Counted from the first letter of the stretch, positions 32,969 to 42,530 are shown. The stretch: 64,000 nucleotides of DNA from an uncultured Lachnospiraceae bacterium (GCA_947574135.1 CANPIM010000005.1:1-64000); one strand, 5' to 3'. Translations and numbers: made by a program. The notes: generated by a model from the sequence alone, not told the origin.

Positions 32969-33838
32969 CTATCTCTTTTTCAAATCCTCTAAAATCTCTT
33001 TTTGTGACTTTTTGGGCCGCTGTAAACGATAATAAAGCAATAGCACGGCCAACACCAAAAACAGAAGCGGTATTCCAACGGCCAGCATTACAATGGGTAC
33101 CGGAAGCTTAACGGCCTCCTTTACAATAATCAGATCTCCCGCCGCATTTTCCACCCTACTGCCGCGTATTAAAATCCGATGGGTATTGACCCCGTAGGGG
33201 GTACAGGTGATCAGGGTACAGTAATCCTTTCCCTCTACGATGGACAGCTGATCCACCTCCTCAGGCAATACGATTCGTATCTGATCTACCTGATAGGTAA
33301 TCACACGATCCAACGTGGTAATAATAAAGGTGTCACCCTCCTTTATCTGATCCAGATCTGTAAATAGTCTGGCAGAGGGTAGGCCCCGATGCCCGGAAAG
33401 CAGGCAGTGTGTGCTGATACCGCCTACAGGAAGGCTGCTTCCGGTAATATGGCCCACGCCTACCTGGAGAACCTCTTCCTCCGTTCCATGATAAATAGGC
33501 AGGTTTACATTGATAGACGGAATTTGAATCACACCCATCACACCCGAACCACCTATGTTAAGCGTGGATTCATACTCAGCCATCTCTTCTTCATTTAAGG
33601 TAAAGCTGCTGCTTCTGCTGACCAATCTCTCATTATATTCACATGCTGCATTAAAAATAGCCTGGCGTTCCTCTTCCGAGGTGTTTTCCACGTCCTCCAC
33701 GTAGGACGCAATGGCCTGGCTCTGGTGAAGGGAATTCCACCAGTTACTGACCGTGGGATACAGCAATAAGCAAAGTCCCGCAAGCAAAAACAGGGATAAA
33801 ATCATTTCTACCAAATGCTTTTTTAAAAATTTTTTCAT
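32969..33838 (-). CDS. Class C sortase
   Basis: A 289-residue transpeptidase with N- and C-terminal membrane helices, as in pilus-building class C sortases. The active-site histidine is in HCLLSGHRGLPS, the cysteine in TLITCTPYG (TLxTC motif) and the arginine in NTHRILIRG. It polymerises pilins by joining the LPxTG threonine to a lysine of the next subunit. It lies after the LPSTG pilin and is separated from it by a 39-base palindrome. Confidence 0.93.
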   Translation of the reverse strand: MKKFLKKHLVEMILSLFLLAGLCLLLYPTVSNWWNSLHQSQAIASYVEDVENTSEEERQAIFNAACEYNERLVSRSSSFTLNEEEMAEYESTLNIGGSGVMGVIQIPSINVNLPIYHGTEEEVLQVGVGHITGSSLPVGGISTHCLLSGHRGLPSARLFTDLDQIKEGDTFIITTLDRVITYQVDQIRIVLPEEVDQLSIVEGKDYCTLITCTPYGVNTHRILIRGSRVENAAGDLIIVKEAVKLPVPIVMLAVGIPLLFLVLAVLLLYYRLQRPKKSQKEILEDLKKR

Positions 33839-33910
33839 CCTGCGAGGCTCTCCTTATTGTTGTATACTTTTCTGTCTGACATATAAATGGTTGGATATAT
33901 TTTGTCATAT

Positions 33911-33955
33911 GTTTCTGTTCTGCCACCATGATGGTGGCAGAACAGAAACTTTTTT
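33911..33955. other. 39-base palindromic hairpin between pilin and sortase
   Basis: The stretch 33911-33949 is a perfect palindrome (arms GTTTCTGTTCTGCCACCAT and complement). It is followed on the plus strand by TTTTTT (33950-33955), but no plus-strand gene ends here. On the minus strand, where all the neighbours are read, the hairpin is not followed by a U-tract, so it may stabilise the 3' end of the pilin message or partly attenuate transcription into the sortase gene. Confidence 0.6.
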
Positions 33956-33987
33956 AATCTCTTATGTACATTGTTACAAAGATACTA

Positions 33988-35883
33988 TTACTGCATTTTG
34001 CTCATGCGCTTTCTCACTACCAGAAGCACGCCTGCGCCAACTACCAGGATACCGCCGATTACATAGAAGATCGTGGTACCGATACCACCGGTGCTGGGGA
34101 GGAGGGAACCGGACTTATTGACAACATCCTGTGCAAAAATTCCAGTATCGGAAGGATCTACAGCTTCACCATTCCAAGTCATTCCCCAAAAGCCGGGCTC
34201 ATCACCTGTATTTACTACCTCAGGTCCTCTAAAGCTGATCACAATCTTAATCGGCTCAAGTGTATTGAAGCCTGCCGGTGTTACAGTCTCTGTCAAGGTA
34301 TACTCACCAGCTCCCAACTGCTTAAAAGCAATCTTTCCATCTTCACCAGTCGTCAGTTCAATAGAAACATCAGCATCTACATAAGTAGTCTCCGTTACTG
34401 TTTTCTGCTCATACTTTGTATTCACATCTGCATATTCTTCAGCTGTGCCCTTCACAAGCTTATAAAGCGTTGCGCCTTCATACTCTTTCACATCTGTAGG
34501 AACGATATATTCTCCAGCTGCATTCTTAATATAACCTGTTGTGGTTTCAGCAGTACCAACACCGATTTCCACATAGTCAGTTCCTGTAGGTGAAGCTTCT
34601 GTATATGTTCCATCAAGAAGCAGATAGTACGTACCGTTTTCAGATGCTTCATAATACTCCACATCCTTTAAAACAACCTGCTTGGAGATACCCGTCAGGG
34701 TGAATTCAGCTCCTTCCAGCAAGCGTTCTCCTACCTTATTTGCATACTTGGTAATATCCAGCTCTGTAGTAAAAGTCAGAGTCTTTTCATCCGGAGTCTT
34801 GCCTAAAACTTCACTCGCTTCATCGGCCGGCAGACCTGGTGTGTCCTCTCCATCCGGGCGTTCTCCGTCAAAGGTGTCATCCGGATTGTTGGAATACTGC
34901 AGGTTCCAGGTATTGGGGTTACCTGTGTTTCCAACTTTTGCAAGTTCGTTTACAGTTGCAGAATAGTTCACAACAATATCATCGCCAACTGTATACTGCA
35001 TAATGTCTGCAAATGCAAGACGGAATGTGTAATCGCCAACATTTTCTGTGTAAACATAATAGTCTGTTCCCTGTACTAATTCATTCCCACCAACTGTAAC
35101 TGTTACAGTCTCTGCACCATCAAAGGTCAGGCCTTCGCTCAGGGTATCATTCATAATGAAGTAGTAGTAATTATAGCCCACATGGTTAGGTACCTTGCTG
35201 GTAATCACATAGGATACATGAGAACCGATGGAAGCATTGTTGGCATCACCCGGTTTAGTGGCATCAATATAAATCTGCTTGTCGCCACTGGGAACCTCGG
35301 ATTTCACGGTTGCAGTTGCATCGCCAACAACCTCCAGCATAAATCTGCTGTATGCGCCGTTCTCAGTGTCTACACTTCCATTCCGATCCTTTACCAGATA
35401 ATATCCGGAACCAGTAACATCAATGGTAACATTTCCAGCACCAGTAGCTGTTCCTGCCACGGTAGTTGTTAAATTATTTTCCACAAGTCTTGCAAAAGCA
35501 TCTGTCAATGATGAAGTAGTAATCGTACTATCCCCAAACTTATCACCACTCAAAACTTCTGCCACCTGAGCAGCTGTTGTACACTCATCAAAGGCACCAT
35601 CAAATGCAGTCTCTGCCTTTAACGCTGTCAACAACTCTTCGCCATTTACACCAGAACCCCAAATAATATTCGAGAGAACTTTCTTTCCCTCATCATTTTC
35701 GGCCAAATCGCCTGCAAAGATTTGATAGGCCTCGTAGATGTGCTCTGTCTTATCGTTCTCATTCTGTGTAACCGTAATCTTGTGCGGATCATTATCTGCC
35801 GCAAACGCCGGAACTGCCATAGCCATGACCATGACCAGTGCCAGTGCCAAACTGGCAATTTTCTTAAATCTCTTCATAATCAT
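33988..35883 (-). CDS. Major pilin, isopeptide-forming fimbrial protein (LPSTG)
   Basis: A 631-residue pilin: signal peptide (IASLALALVMVMAMAVPAFA), N-terminal domain, a fimbrial isopeptide domain (D2-like: SHVSYVITSKVPNHVGYNYYYFIMNDTL), and a Cna-B-type domain (LLEGAEFTLTG ... GEYTLTETVTPAGF, with E-box glutamate). The sorting signal is LPSTG at 595-599, with a helix (IFYVIGGILVVGAGVLLVV) and RKRMSK tail. Internal Lys-Asn/Asp isopeptide bonds are expected. The AT-rich, threonine-rich coding sequence differs from neighbours. Start: GAAGGGAAA then ATGATTATG, either Met possible. Confidence 0.93.
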   Translation of the reverse strand: MIMKRFKKIASLALALVMVMAMAVPAFAADNDPHKITVTQNENDKTEHIYEAYQIFAGDLAENDEGKKVLSNIIWGSGVNGEELLTALKAETAFDGAFDECTTAAQVAEVLSGDKFGDSTITTSSLTDAFARLVENNLTTTVAGTATGAGNVTIDVTGSGYYLVKDRNGSVDTENGAYSRFMLEVVGDATATVKSEVPSGDKQIYIDATKPGDANNASIGSHVSYVITSKVPNHVGYNYYYFIMNDTLSEGLTFDGAETVTVTVGGNELVQGTDYYVYTENVGDYTFRLAFADIMQYTVGDDIVVNYSATVNELAKVGNTGNPNTWNLQYSNNPDDTFDGERPDGEDTPGLPADEASEVLGKTPDEKTLTFTTELDITKYANKVGERLLEGAEFTLTGISKQVVLKDVEYYEASENGTYYLLLDGTYTEASPTGTDYVEIGVGTAETTTGYIKNAAGEYIVPTDVKEYEGATLYKLVKGTAEEYADVNTKYEQKTVTETTYVDADVSIELTTGEDGKIAFKQLGAGEYTLTETVTPAGFNTLEPIKIVISFRGPEVVNTGDEPGFWGMTWNGEAVDPSDTGIFAQDVVNKSGSLLPSTGGIGTTIFYVIGGILVVGAGVLLVVRKRMSKMQ

Positions 35884-35917
35884 TTTCCCTTCTTCCTTTT
35901 TATTTTTGAATTCTTTG

Positions 35918-35947
35918 GTTATATAGCTGTAAGTTCTTGGGCCCCAA
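35918..35947 (-). promoter_or_regulatory. Weak candidate promoter before the major pilin
   Basis: TTGGGG (35942-35947) and TATAAC (35918-35923) on the minus strand, 18 bases apart, in the short gap before the pilin. If active it would allow pilin to be made in excess of the giant adhesin. Confidence 0.35.
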
Positions 35948-35972
35948 CAGCTTTTTACCTGTTACATCAGTT

Positions 35973-38900
35973 CTAGGAGATTCCTACACCCCCCTTTCCT
36001 GATTTTCTTCTATACATTAAGCCTGCGCCTAACAGAATACACAGAACGCCTGCCATTGTATATGGAGTTGTACCCGGACCGCCGGTTTCGGGAAGGTTGT
36101 ATTCCACTTCCTTATTGATATAGTCCACAATATCATCCGTTTTCCAGTCAATATTACCTTCCACTGTCTGATCCTTTGTGATGGTACCCGAAGTATTTTT
36201 GTCGCCCAAGTCCGGCTCATACCCGTCATGATTCTTTTCTCTAATGACATACTTCGTATTATCCGGAAGATTAAATACCTCTATGGTCTGCCCATGGCCT
36301 AATTTAAAGGTTCCTCCGGAACGAATATCTCCAGACTCCACAAATGATCCATCCGCATTCTTTATTTTATAGGGATAATCGTTGGAAGCAATGTTGGCTG
36401 CATCGCCACTAAACTCAATCGTAAAATCGAAGCGTTGATCCGTGGGCTCTCCTTCTACTGTCTTACCCAATGTCAAGGTGCTCTTCACATTACCTGTATA
36501 GTCAATTACAGGTACTGCGTTCACAGAGGGAAGAGTAAACTGCATCCAGCAGGTGGAACCGGAGGCTCCTCTTTCTGTGTAAAAGAACTTCAGCTTATAT
36601 TTGGGAGTTACACGATCTTCCTCTGTGTCAGATCCCGTAGTAGTATCCCTGTTCGTTAAATTGTCCTCCGGCTTCTGAATGTAATTCCACAGATCCACAT
36701 ATTCCCCTGCAGCCTGATGGACACCGCCGATATCACAGATGAGTTTTGTGGAACCGTCCGGATACTCCAGAAATACCCACATGTCATCGTCACCGAAGAA
36801 ATAATAGTTTAATGGTCCTACATAGTCGTCTGTCAGCTCGAACTCAACGTCGAAGGACATGCCGAAGAAGCTGTTGTGCAGCTGTCCATCATCTGAACTT
36901 ATTAAGTGATATTTTTTATAAATATCTTCCGTTCCGAATTTAGGATCATGCCCATTCGCCGTATCGCCCCATGTAGGAGCATTGTCCATTGGCCAAAACT
37001 GATTTGTAAATACAGGATCACCAGGTTTAGTACCCCAGGCTTTCCCATTACTCTGTTGAAACTGATTCAGATTTTGTGCATGCCCCCCGCTCCCTGACAC
37101 TGATGTCAGCGTATACGTATCTCCATCACGGTCAAAATTAAGCGAATACCCGCTGATTTCCTTTTTTCCAATTACATTCTGGTTCTGCGGATTAAATAAA
37201 TCCGGTGCGTCTGCTTTAATTACAGGAAGTCCTGCAGATGAGAGCGCTGGTTCTACCAGTCCAAAAAAACATTTTTCGATTATTGTATTTGGCGAAGTCG
37301 ATCCATCTGGTTTCGTTTTGGCCCTGTTAATATAATTGGTGTAATCTGTTCCCCCAGGTAATGTATCATTTTGTAGTCCTGTTGTACCTGAATTGTTATT
37401 ACCAAACCCATAATTCGCCGTATAACCTGTATTTGCGTAATTTGCAGTGCTGTTAATTCCCTTACGATTACGATTTTCGTCATTGTCCCCTCTCTCAATG
37501 GAACCATTTGTAAAATCGTAATCAAAAAATCTTGCGGGATAGTTCTTATTCACCTCTGTATTACTTCTGCCCACCAATCGGATCACGGTGTCCCTGGTAA
37601 TGTGCACTGAAATCTCGCCTTCTGCTGTTTCGCTGTTATTACGAAACACCAGTTTTTTAATGTCATCTCCGCTGTAAACCGTCCAGGCATCTTTACTCAT
37701 GCTATCAGCCTGCGTCGTATCATTCAGCACCCAGACTTCATAAAGATCGTAATTCAGACCGTCTTTTGCGAATTTATTAATGTGATCCAGACCACCTGCT
37801 GCTTCCTTATATTCATATAGATCCGCCGTATAAATCTTGGTCAGTGAATCTACAGAATCCTTGTCTTTATATACGGGATTGAATACCGGCCAGCCGGCCG
37901 TATACTCTACACCAGCTGATTCCAGGTACATCTTACGGGTTCTGGGTAATCCGTTGTTATCCGGCAGCTGCGCGCCGTTCAATACGCCAGCCTGCCCTTC
38001 TTTCACCGTGTCAATAATATTAACGGATGTTGAGCCATACCCCTCCCTGTCCTCCATAATCTGCGCATACGCATAATACTGCACTACAAATGTGGGATTG
38101 GCTGTGGATGCATCCGCCAACGCCATAGTATTGCTCTTCAAGGGAACCGTCATTGTCAGCATCTGGTTACCCGCTGTCCCGGTGCTAATCATTTCGTTCC
38201 CCTGCCCGGCAACTTCGCCCCCCTCTTCTGTCTCATCCCCAGAGATTTCCCCTGGCTCCGCATCTGCGGGTGTTCCCTCTCCCTCTGCGCCATCTGGCGT
38301 TTCCTCTGTCTCTGCATCTGCCGGCATTTCCACCGGGCTCTCCTCGTGGGGTGTTTCCTCCGACGCTGTATCGTCAGATATGACATCCTCCGGCATTTCC
38401 CCCAGCTCTACATCATCCAGCTTTTTTACCCGGATATCATTCTGAATATCCTCCGACACCCCGAGAGCCATGAGGGAATACGCGGTCTGCTCCTCACCAC
38501 CTGTAAGCTCCTGCACCTCCGCAAGCAAGGTCTCATTGGGAATGATCTCTGCCGTGACGGTACACTCCGACAGGTCAAGCTCCACATCGTCATAGGTCAT
38601 GGAATATTTCAGTGCCTGAAGAATACGCCGTGTAACACTCTCATCGGATTCACCCACATATTTCCTGACTGCCTCATAGAGATCGGAACCCTCCTCCAGA
38701 AACTCCACATGAAACTTCAGTTTAGAATCTATAAGGGCCTTTGATGGTTCCGCAGCTGCTTCGCCTTCCAATGCCCCTTCTATACTGCCGGCCTCTGTAT
38801 CGTCTGCCTGATCTGCATCCTCTGTATTCTCCGGCGCTTCTGTCTCCTGGCTGTCATCACCGGATGCCGCTTCCTCCTCCGGCTGTGTAGGCTCCTCACC

Positions 38901-41273
38901 GGTTTCTTCTTCCCCGGGAAGCGCAGATTCCTCTCCGCTTCCCTCACTCTCTACCTGTACCGGCTCCTCCTCCGGCCAAACAGGAATCGCATCCTCCTGA
39001 TTGCCTTCGGAAATATTTTCTTCGTCCTTTGCTTCCTTTACCGGCTTTGCATCCCCCTCCACATGAAAGATAATGCGAAAGGGGTCTGCCTCCTGTTCAA
39101 AGGAATTGGAAATATGAACCGTCCCATCCTCTTCTACCTGTGTTTTTTCCTCCTGGCTGTAGCCGATGGCTATCTCGGAGAAGCTCTCCATCTTAAAGGT
39201 GGTGCTGTTGTTCTTAGCCTTGCTTCCGTTCAGCTTTTCTGTGCCCTCTTCTGCAAAGTGTACAACCGTAATAGGCTTCCCTTCCGCCAGTCCATCTGCA
39301 TCCAGGAACTGAACAGCCACAGTCACCGGGGTCTCCGGCTCGATCTCCTGGCCATTCTCATCATAGAAGCCAATCTTAAGGAGCGCTCTCATGGAAGCAT
39401 CCTGGTCTCCCATCATCTCCCGATATTCTGCCTCCCGGCTGTCATAATGCTCTCCGTCACTGTCCGGTGTAATCTGCTCCACCAGAAGCTCCGCCTCCTC
39501 TGGAAGGTTGGCATCTGCATTATATCTGGCTACAACAATATAGTCGTCGCACGCAAAGGTCTTGCTGAACTCATAGGCCTCCAGCACCTCATACCCACAA
39601 ATCAGATTACCTTCCTCATCATAGCAGGCCTCCGTGTGTTCATGATCTGCCACTTCCTCAAAGCCACAAATCAGATTGTGGAATATATCATAGCAATTTG
39701 CATCATGCTCATGATCCTTCACACCCTCATAGCCACAGGTCAGATTGCCCTCCTCATCGTAGCAATTTCCGTCATGCTCATGGGCCTTCACGCCCTTATA
39801 GCCACAGGTCACATATCCGTTCTCATCGTAGCAGCTTCCGTCATGCTCATGATCTCTGGCATCCTCATAGCCACAGGTCAGGCTGCCGTCCTCTCCATAG
39901 CAATCTGCATCATGCTCGTGGGCTTCCTCCAGGCCGCAAATCAGATTTCCTTCCTCATCGTAGCAGCTCTCCCCATGAACATGGGCCGGCTTCTCCTCCA
40001 AGCCGCAGATCAGGTTTCCTTCCTCGTCATAGCAGCTCTCTCTGTGCACATGAGCCGTCTCTTCCAGGCCACAGATCAGGTTCCCTTCCTCGTCGTAGCA
40101 GCTCTCCTCATGGGTGTGGGCTGTCTCCTCCAGACCACAAATCAGGTTTCCTTCCTCATCGTAGCAGCTCTCCTTGTGTACATGAGCCGTTTCCTCAAGG
40201 CCACAAATCAGGTTTCCTTCCTCGTCATAGCAACTCTCCTCATGAATGTGATTCGTCTCTTCCTCATCCGTCACTTCCACAATTTCAAAGCAGTCCGCTG
40301 TATGGGTATGCTCCTCCAGCTGCAAAAGCCCACAGACAGGCAAACTTCCCTCTATAAACTCTCCGGTCTCCTCGTCAAAAGCACTCTCGTCATAGCAGCC
40401 GCCCTCGTCCACCAATGCTTCCTTATGGGTGTGCAGCTCCAGCTCTCCACAGATCTGTACCCACTCCGTCTCAAAGCATTCCTCCGTATGGGTATGACCG
40501 GAAACGCTCTCGCCCTCGGCCTCTTGGCAAATGATCACCTTATCTACGCCATAGCATTCTTCTCCATGTGTGTGCTCTTCCTTTTCGCATACAAAGGTGC
40601 TTTCAAAGCATTCCTCGCTGTGGGTATGACCAGGGTCCACCACAACTTCCTCTTGGATAATCTCTACGCCTGCTGCCTCTCCGCCGTCTCCTTCGGCTTC
40701 CTCTTCTGTTTCAGCAGCAACCGGAACCTCCCGGGTTTGTATTTCCACCACAGGCTCAGATTCCTCTAATCCGCAAATCGCTGTCTTAGAGTAGCATTCA
40801 TCATCATGTATGTGCTCTTCCAGCTCACATACTATGGTTTCCTTTTCCTCATAGCATGCATCTGTATGCTCATGGCCGTCGATACTTTCTGCCTCGGCCT
40901 CCTCACAAACCAGAATCTTCTGTTCCTCATAGCATGCATCCATGTGCTCATGAGGCTCTTTTTCTTCCAGGAGACATACCAGGTTACCATCCGCATCATA
41001 GCAGTCATCATTGTGAATATGTACCACAAAATCTGCATAACCGCAGGTCAGCGTCCCTTCCTCATCATAGCAGCCATCCACATGTGCATGCACCTCAAGC
41101 TGACATTTCAGCGTTTTTACCTTGCGGGTCATAGCCTGACCAGTGAGCATAAGCACACCCAGCGTTCCTGCCACCACCAGGACAGACAAGCATAATACGG
41201 TCTGCCGCCACCGTCTATTCTCTTTCTTCTTGCGCAAAATTCCCGCTGCCTGTTTTAATAAAGAAGATACCAT
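35973..41273 (-). CDS. Giant LPETG adhesin with HxH-Cys repeats and fibro-slime domain
   Basis: A 1766-residue surface protein. It has an N-terminal membrane/signal helix (TVLCLSVLVVAGTLGVLMLTG). Residues about 60-570 hold some 20 repeats of a short unit, typified by H-x-H-x3-C-Y-D-E-E-G-N-L-x-C-G-x-E-E. An acidic Glu/Pro-rich stretch follows, then a long mid region, a fibro-slime/PA14-like domain (DVEFELTDDYVGPLNYYFFGDDDMWVFLEYPDGS), a Cna-B-like domain (FDFTIEFSG ... KYVIREKNHDGYEP) and the sorting signal LPETG (1727-1731). It is probably the pilus-tip or wall-anchored adhesin. The repeats may bind metal or form disulfides. It lies between lepB and the pilin. Confidence 0.9.
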   Translation of the reverse strand: MVSSLLKQAAGILRKKKENRRWRQTVLCLSVLVVAGTLGVLMLTGQAMTRKVKTLKCQLEVHAHVDGCYDEEGTLTCGYADFVVHIHNDDCYDADGNLVCLLEEKEPHEHMDACYEEQKILVCEEAEAESIDGHEHTDACYEEKETIVCELEEHIHDDECYSKTAICGLEESEPVVEIQTREVPVAAETEEEAEGDGGEAAGVEIIQEEVVVDPGHTHSEECFESTFVCEKEEHTHGEECYGVDKVIICQEAEGESVSGHTHTEECFETEWVQICGELELHTHKEALVDEGGCYDESAFDEETGEFIEGSLPVCGLLQLEEHTHTADCFEIVEVTDEEETNHIHEESCYDEEGNLICGLEETAHVHKESCYDEEGNLICGLEETAHTHEESCYDEEGNLICGLEETAHVHRESCYDEEGNLICGLEEKPAHVHGESCYDEEGNLICGLEEAHEHDADCYGEDGSLTCGYEDARDHEHDGSCYDENGYVTCGYKGVKAHEHDGNCYDEEGNLTCGYEGVKDHEHDANCYDIFHNLICGFEEVADHEHTEACYDEEGNLICGYEVLEAYEFSKTFACDDYIVVARYNADANLPEEAELLVEQITPDSDGEHYDSREAEYREMMGDQDASMRALLKIGFYDENGQEIEPETPVTVAVQFLDADGLAEGKPITVVHFAEEGTEKLNGSKAKNNSTTFKMESFSEIAIGYSQEEKTQVEEDGTVHISNSFEQEADPFRIIFHVEGDAKPVKEAKDEENISEGNQEDAIPVWPEEEPVQVESEGSGEESALPGEEETGEEPTQPEEEAASGDDSQETEAPENTEDADQADDTEAGSIEGALEGEAAAEPSKALIDSKLKFHVEFLEEGSDLYEAVRKYVGESDESVTRRILQALKYSMTYDDVELDLSECTVTAEIIPNETLLAEVQELTGGEEQTAYSLMALGVSEDIQNDIRVKKLDDVELGEMPEDVISDDTASEETPHEESPVEMPADAETEETPDGAEGEGTPADAEPGEISGDETEEGGEVAGQGNEMISTGTAGNQMLTMTVPLKSNTMALADASTANPTFVVQYYAYAQIMEDREGYGSTSVNIIDTVKEGQAGVLNGAQLPDNNGLPRTRKMYLESAGVEYTAGWPVFNPVYKDKDSVDSLTKIYTADLYEYKEAAGGLDHINKFAKDGLNYDLYEVWVLNDTTQADSMSKDAWTVYSGDDIKKLVFRNNSETAEGEISVHITRDTVIRLVGRSNTEVNKNYPARFFDYDFTNGSIERGDNDENRNRKGINSTANYANTGYTANYGFGNNNSGTTGLQNDTLPGGTDYTNYINRAKTKPDGSTSPNTIIEKCFFGLVEPALSSAGLPVIKADAPDLFNPQNQNVIGKKEISGYSLNFDRDGDTYTLTSVSGSGGHAQNLNQFQQSNGKAWGTKPGDPVFTNQFWPMDNAPTWGDTANGHDPKFGTEDIYKKYHLISSDDGQLHNSFFGMSFDVEFELTDDYVGPLNYYFFGDDDMWVFLEYPDGSTKLICDIGGVHQAAGEYVDLWNYIQKPEDNLTNRDTTTGSDTEEDRVTPKYKLKFFYTERGASGSTCWMQFTLPSVNAVPVIDYTGNVKSTLTLGKTVEGEPTDQRFDFTIEFSGDAANIASNDYPYKIKNADGSFVESGDIRSGGTFKLGHGQTIEVFNLPDNTKYVIREKNHDGYEPDLGDKNTSGTITKDQTVEGNIDWKTDDIVDYINKEVEYNLPETGGPGTTPYTMAGVLCILLGAGLMYRRKSGKGGVGIS
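39580..41100 (-). repeat. Coding tandem repeats (HxH...C...C units) of the giant adhesin
   Basis: About 20 units, most 20-26 codons long, encode H-x-H-x3/4-C-Y/F and a second Cys 8-10 residues on. The five units from about 39,930 to 40,260 are nearly identical in DNA (period of about 66 bases), which marks a recent expansion and likely copy-number variation. The outer units are older and diverged. Confidence 0.85.
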
Positions 41274-41301
41274 TGCGCTGCCTCCTCCCTTTATTTCTTC
41301 A

Positions 41302-41940
41302 TTAATTTATAAAACCTATTTCCGACAATGGCCAGACACAGAAAATAATCTTTCCGATTGCCATCTTGTTTTCTATACACCCAATCGCCTTATTCCGGCT
41401 GTCTACAGATACGGAGCGATGATCCCCCAGTACGAAAAACCGCCCCTCCGGCACCTGATAGGGAAGCGTAATATTGCAATCCCCCAGGGCCTTATCACTG
41501 ACATAGGGTTCATCCAGCAGCTCTCCGTCCACATAGACATTTCCGTCTGCATCAATATCCACCCATTGTCCCGCCGAAGCGATGACCCGTTTCAGCAAAA
41601 TATCATTTCCATAATAAAAGGCTATTACATCTCCCGTCTCGAAGCTGCCTCCGTTCAGGGCCAGAACAATATCTCCGTCGTGGAGCGTCTCCGTCATGGA
41701 GCTTCCGGATATCTGTAGTACCGGCAAAAGCAATACCGCCACCAACACCGCCGCCGCGGCTACCACCATCAGGGCTCCTATGGTGCTTTTTAATACCCTT
41801 TTGTATGAGCTTTTGTATTTTTCCCTTTGGAGCTCTCCTTCAATAAGATCGCTTGTAAGTGTGAACGTAAGCTCCTCTTGGGTTGTTGTTTCCTCCGCCG
41901 AAGCGGTTTCTGTCTGCGGGCTGGTCCGTGTTCCCTTCAT
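41302..41940 (-). CDS. lepB: Type I signal peptidase (LepB/SipS type)
   Basis: A 212-residue signal peptidase: a membrane helix (TIGALMVVAAAAVLVAVLLLPVL), catalytic serine in QISGSSMTETLHDGDIVLA, catalytic lysine in GNDILLKRVIASAGQ, and the C-terminal GDHRSVSVDSR motif. It has a Thr/Glu-rich N-terminal extension of about 50 residues. It sits inside the fibre operon, overlapping the coiled-coil gene by 4 bases, so it probably serves the pilin and adhesin, while SipW serves the TasA-like proteins. Confidence 0.93.
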   Translation of the reverse strand: MKGTRTSPQTETASAEETTTQEELTFTLTSDLIEGELQREKYKSSYKRVLKSTIGALMVVAAAAVLVAVLLLPVLQISGSSMTETLHDGDIVLALNGGSFETGDVIAFYYGNDILLKRVIASAGQWVDIDADGNVYVDGELLDEPYVSDKALGDCNITLPYQVPEGRFFVLGDHRSVSVDSRNKAIGCIENKMAIGKIIFCVWPLSEIGFIN

Positions 41941-42530
41941 GGCTCCCCTTCCTTCGGCACCCTCTCCGGTACCTCCTCCGCTATCTCCTCTGATGCCTCC
42001 TCAGGCATTTCTTCTGCAATCTCCTCTGTTTCATCCGGAATATCCTCTGCCATCTTCTCCGGCTCTGGCGTTTCCTCCGCCTTTTTTAACACCTCTATAG
42101 GCTGCTCACTGGCCGCCTTTCTTTTCAACAGCTTTGCCTCTACCTCTTCACTCCGCTGCCGGATATTTTCCAAATATAAATCTGCGGCGCTCTGGGCTGC
42201 CTCGAAGATCCCGCTAAGCTGCAGAGCCGCCTCTGCAATGGAGCCCGACCGTTCCATCCGAATCCTTCTGTCCTGCCGAAGTTTTTCCAGCGTGGACCGA
42301 AGCTCCCGAAGCTGTGTATCCTTTTTGTCCAAACGCCCCTTTAACTTATGAATCTGTGCATCTTTGCTGTTCAGCTTTGCCTTTAACCGTTCCGTAAGCT
42401 CTGTCTCCGCCTTCAGCTGCTCCTCTGTCCGGGTCAACTGCTGCCGAATCTGTTCTGCCTCCTGCACCTGTACCAGCAAAAGCTGGAGCACATCATGACG
42501 TTTCAGCTTGCGCAATTCTCTCTCTGTCAT
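41937..42530 (-). CDS. Coiled-coil protein, first gene of the fibre operon
   Basis: A 197-residue, highly charged cytoplasmic protein with a long coiled coil (about 10-90, Leu heptads in EQIRQQLTRTEEQLKAETEL), a middle helix (AALQLSGIFEAAQSAADLYL) followed by IRQRSEEVEAKLL as in DivIVA-like tails, and an acidic Pro/Glu C-terminal repeat (EEIAEEMPEEASEEIAEEVP). No catalytic motif is seen. It may place or organise the secretion machinery. It overlaps lepB by 4 bases. Confidence 0.7.
   Translation of the reverse strand: MTERELRKLKRHDVLQLLLVQVQEAEQIRQQLTRTEEQLKAETELTERLKAKLNSKDAQIHKLKGRLDKKDTQLRELRSTLEKLRQDRRIRMERSGSIAEAALQLSGIFEAAQSAADLYLENIRQRSEEVEAKLLKRKAASEQPIEVLKKAEETPEPEKMAEDIPDETEEIAEEMPEEASEEIAEEVPERVPKEGEP

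Noticed and set aside
39700..40300. CRISPR-like regular repeats
   Set aside because: The repeats are coding, in frame with the adhesin, about 66 bases long and directly adjacent with no unique spacers.
39063..40769. Long open frame on the plus strand (568 codons) opposite the giant adhesin
   Set aside because: It is the complement of the repeat-rich minus-strand gene, has no ribosome site or recognisable domain, and the low-stop frame follows from the repeated codons.
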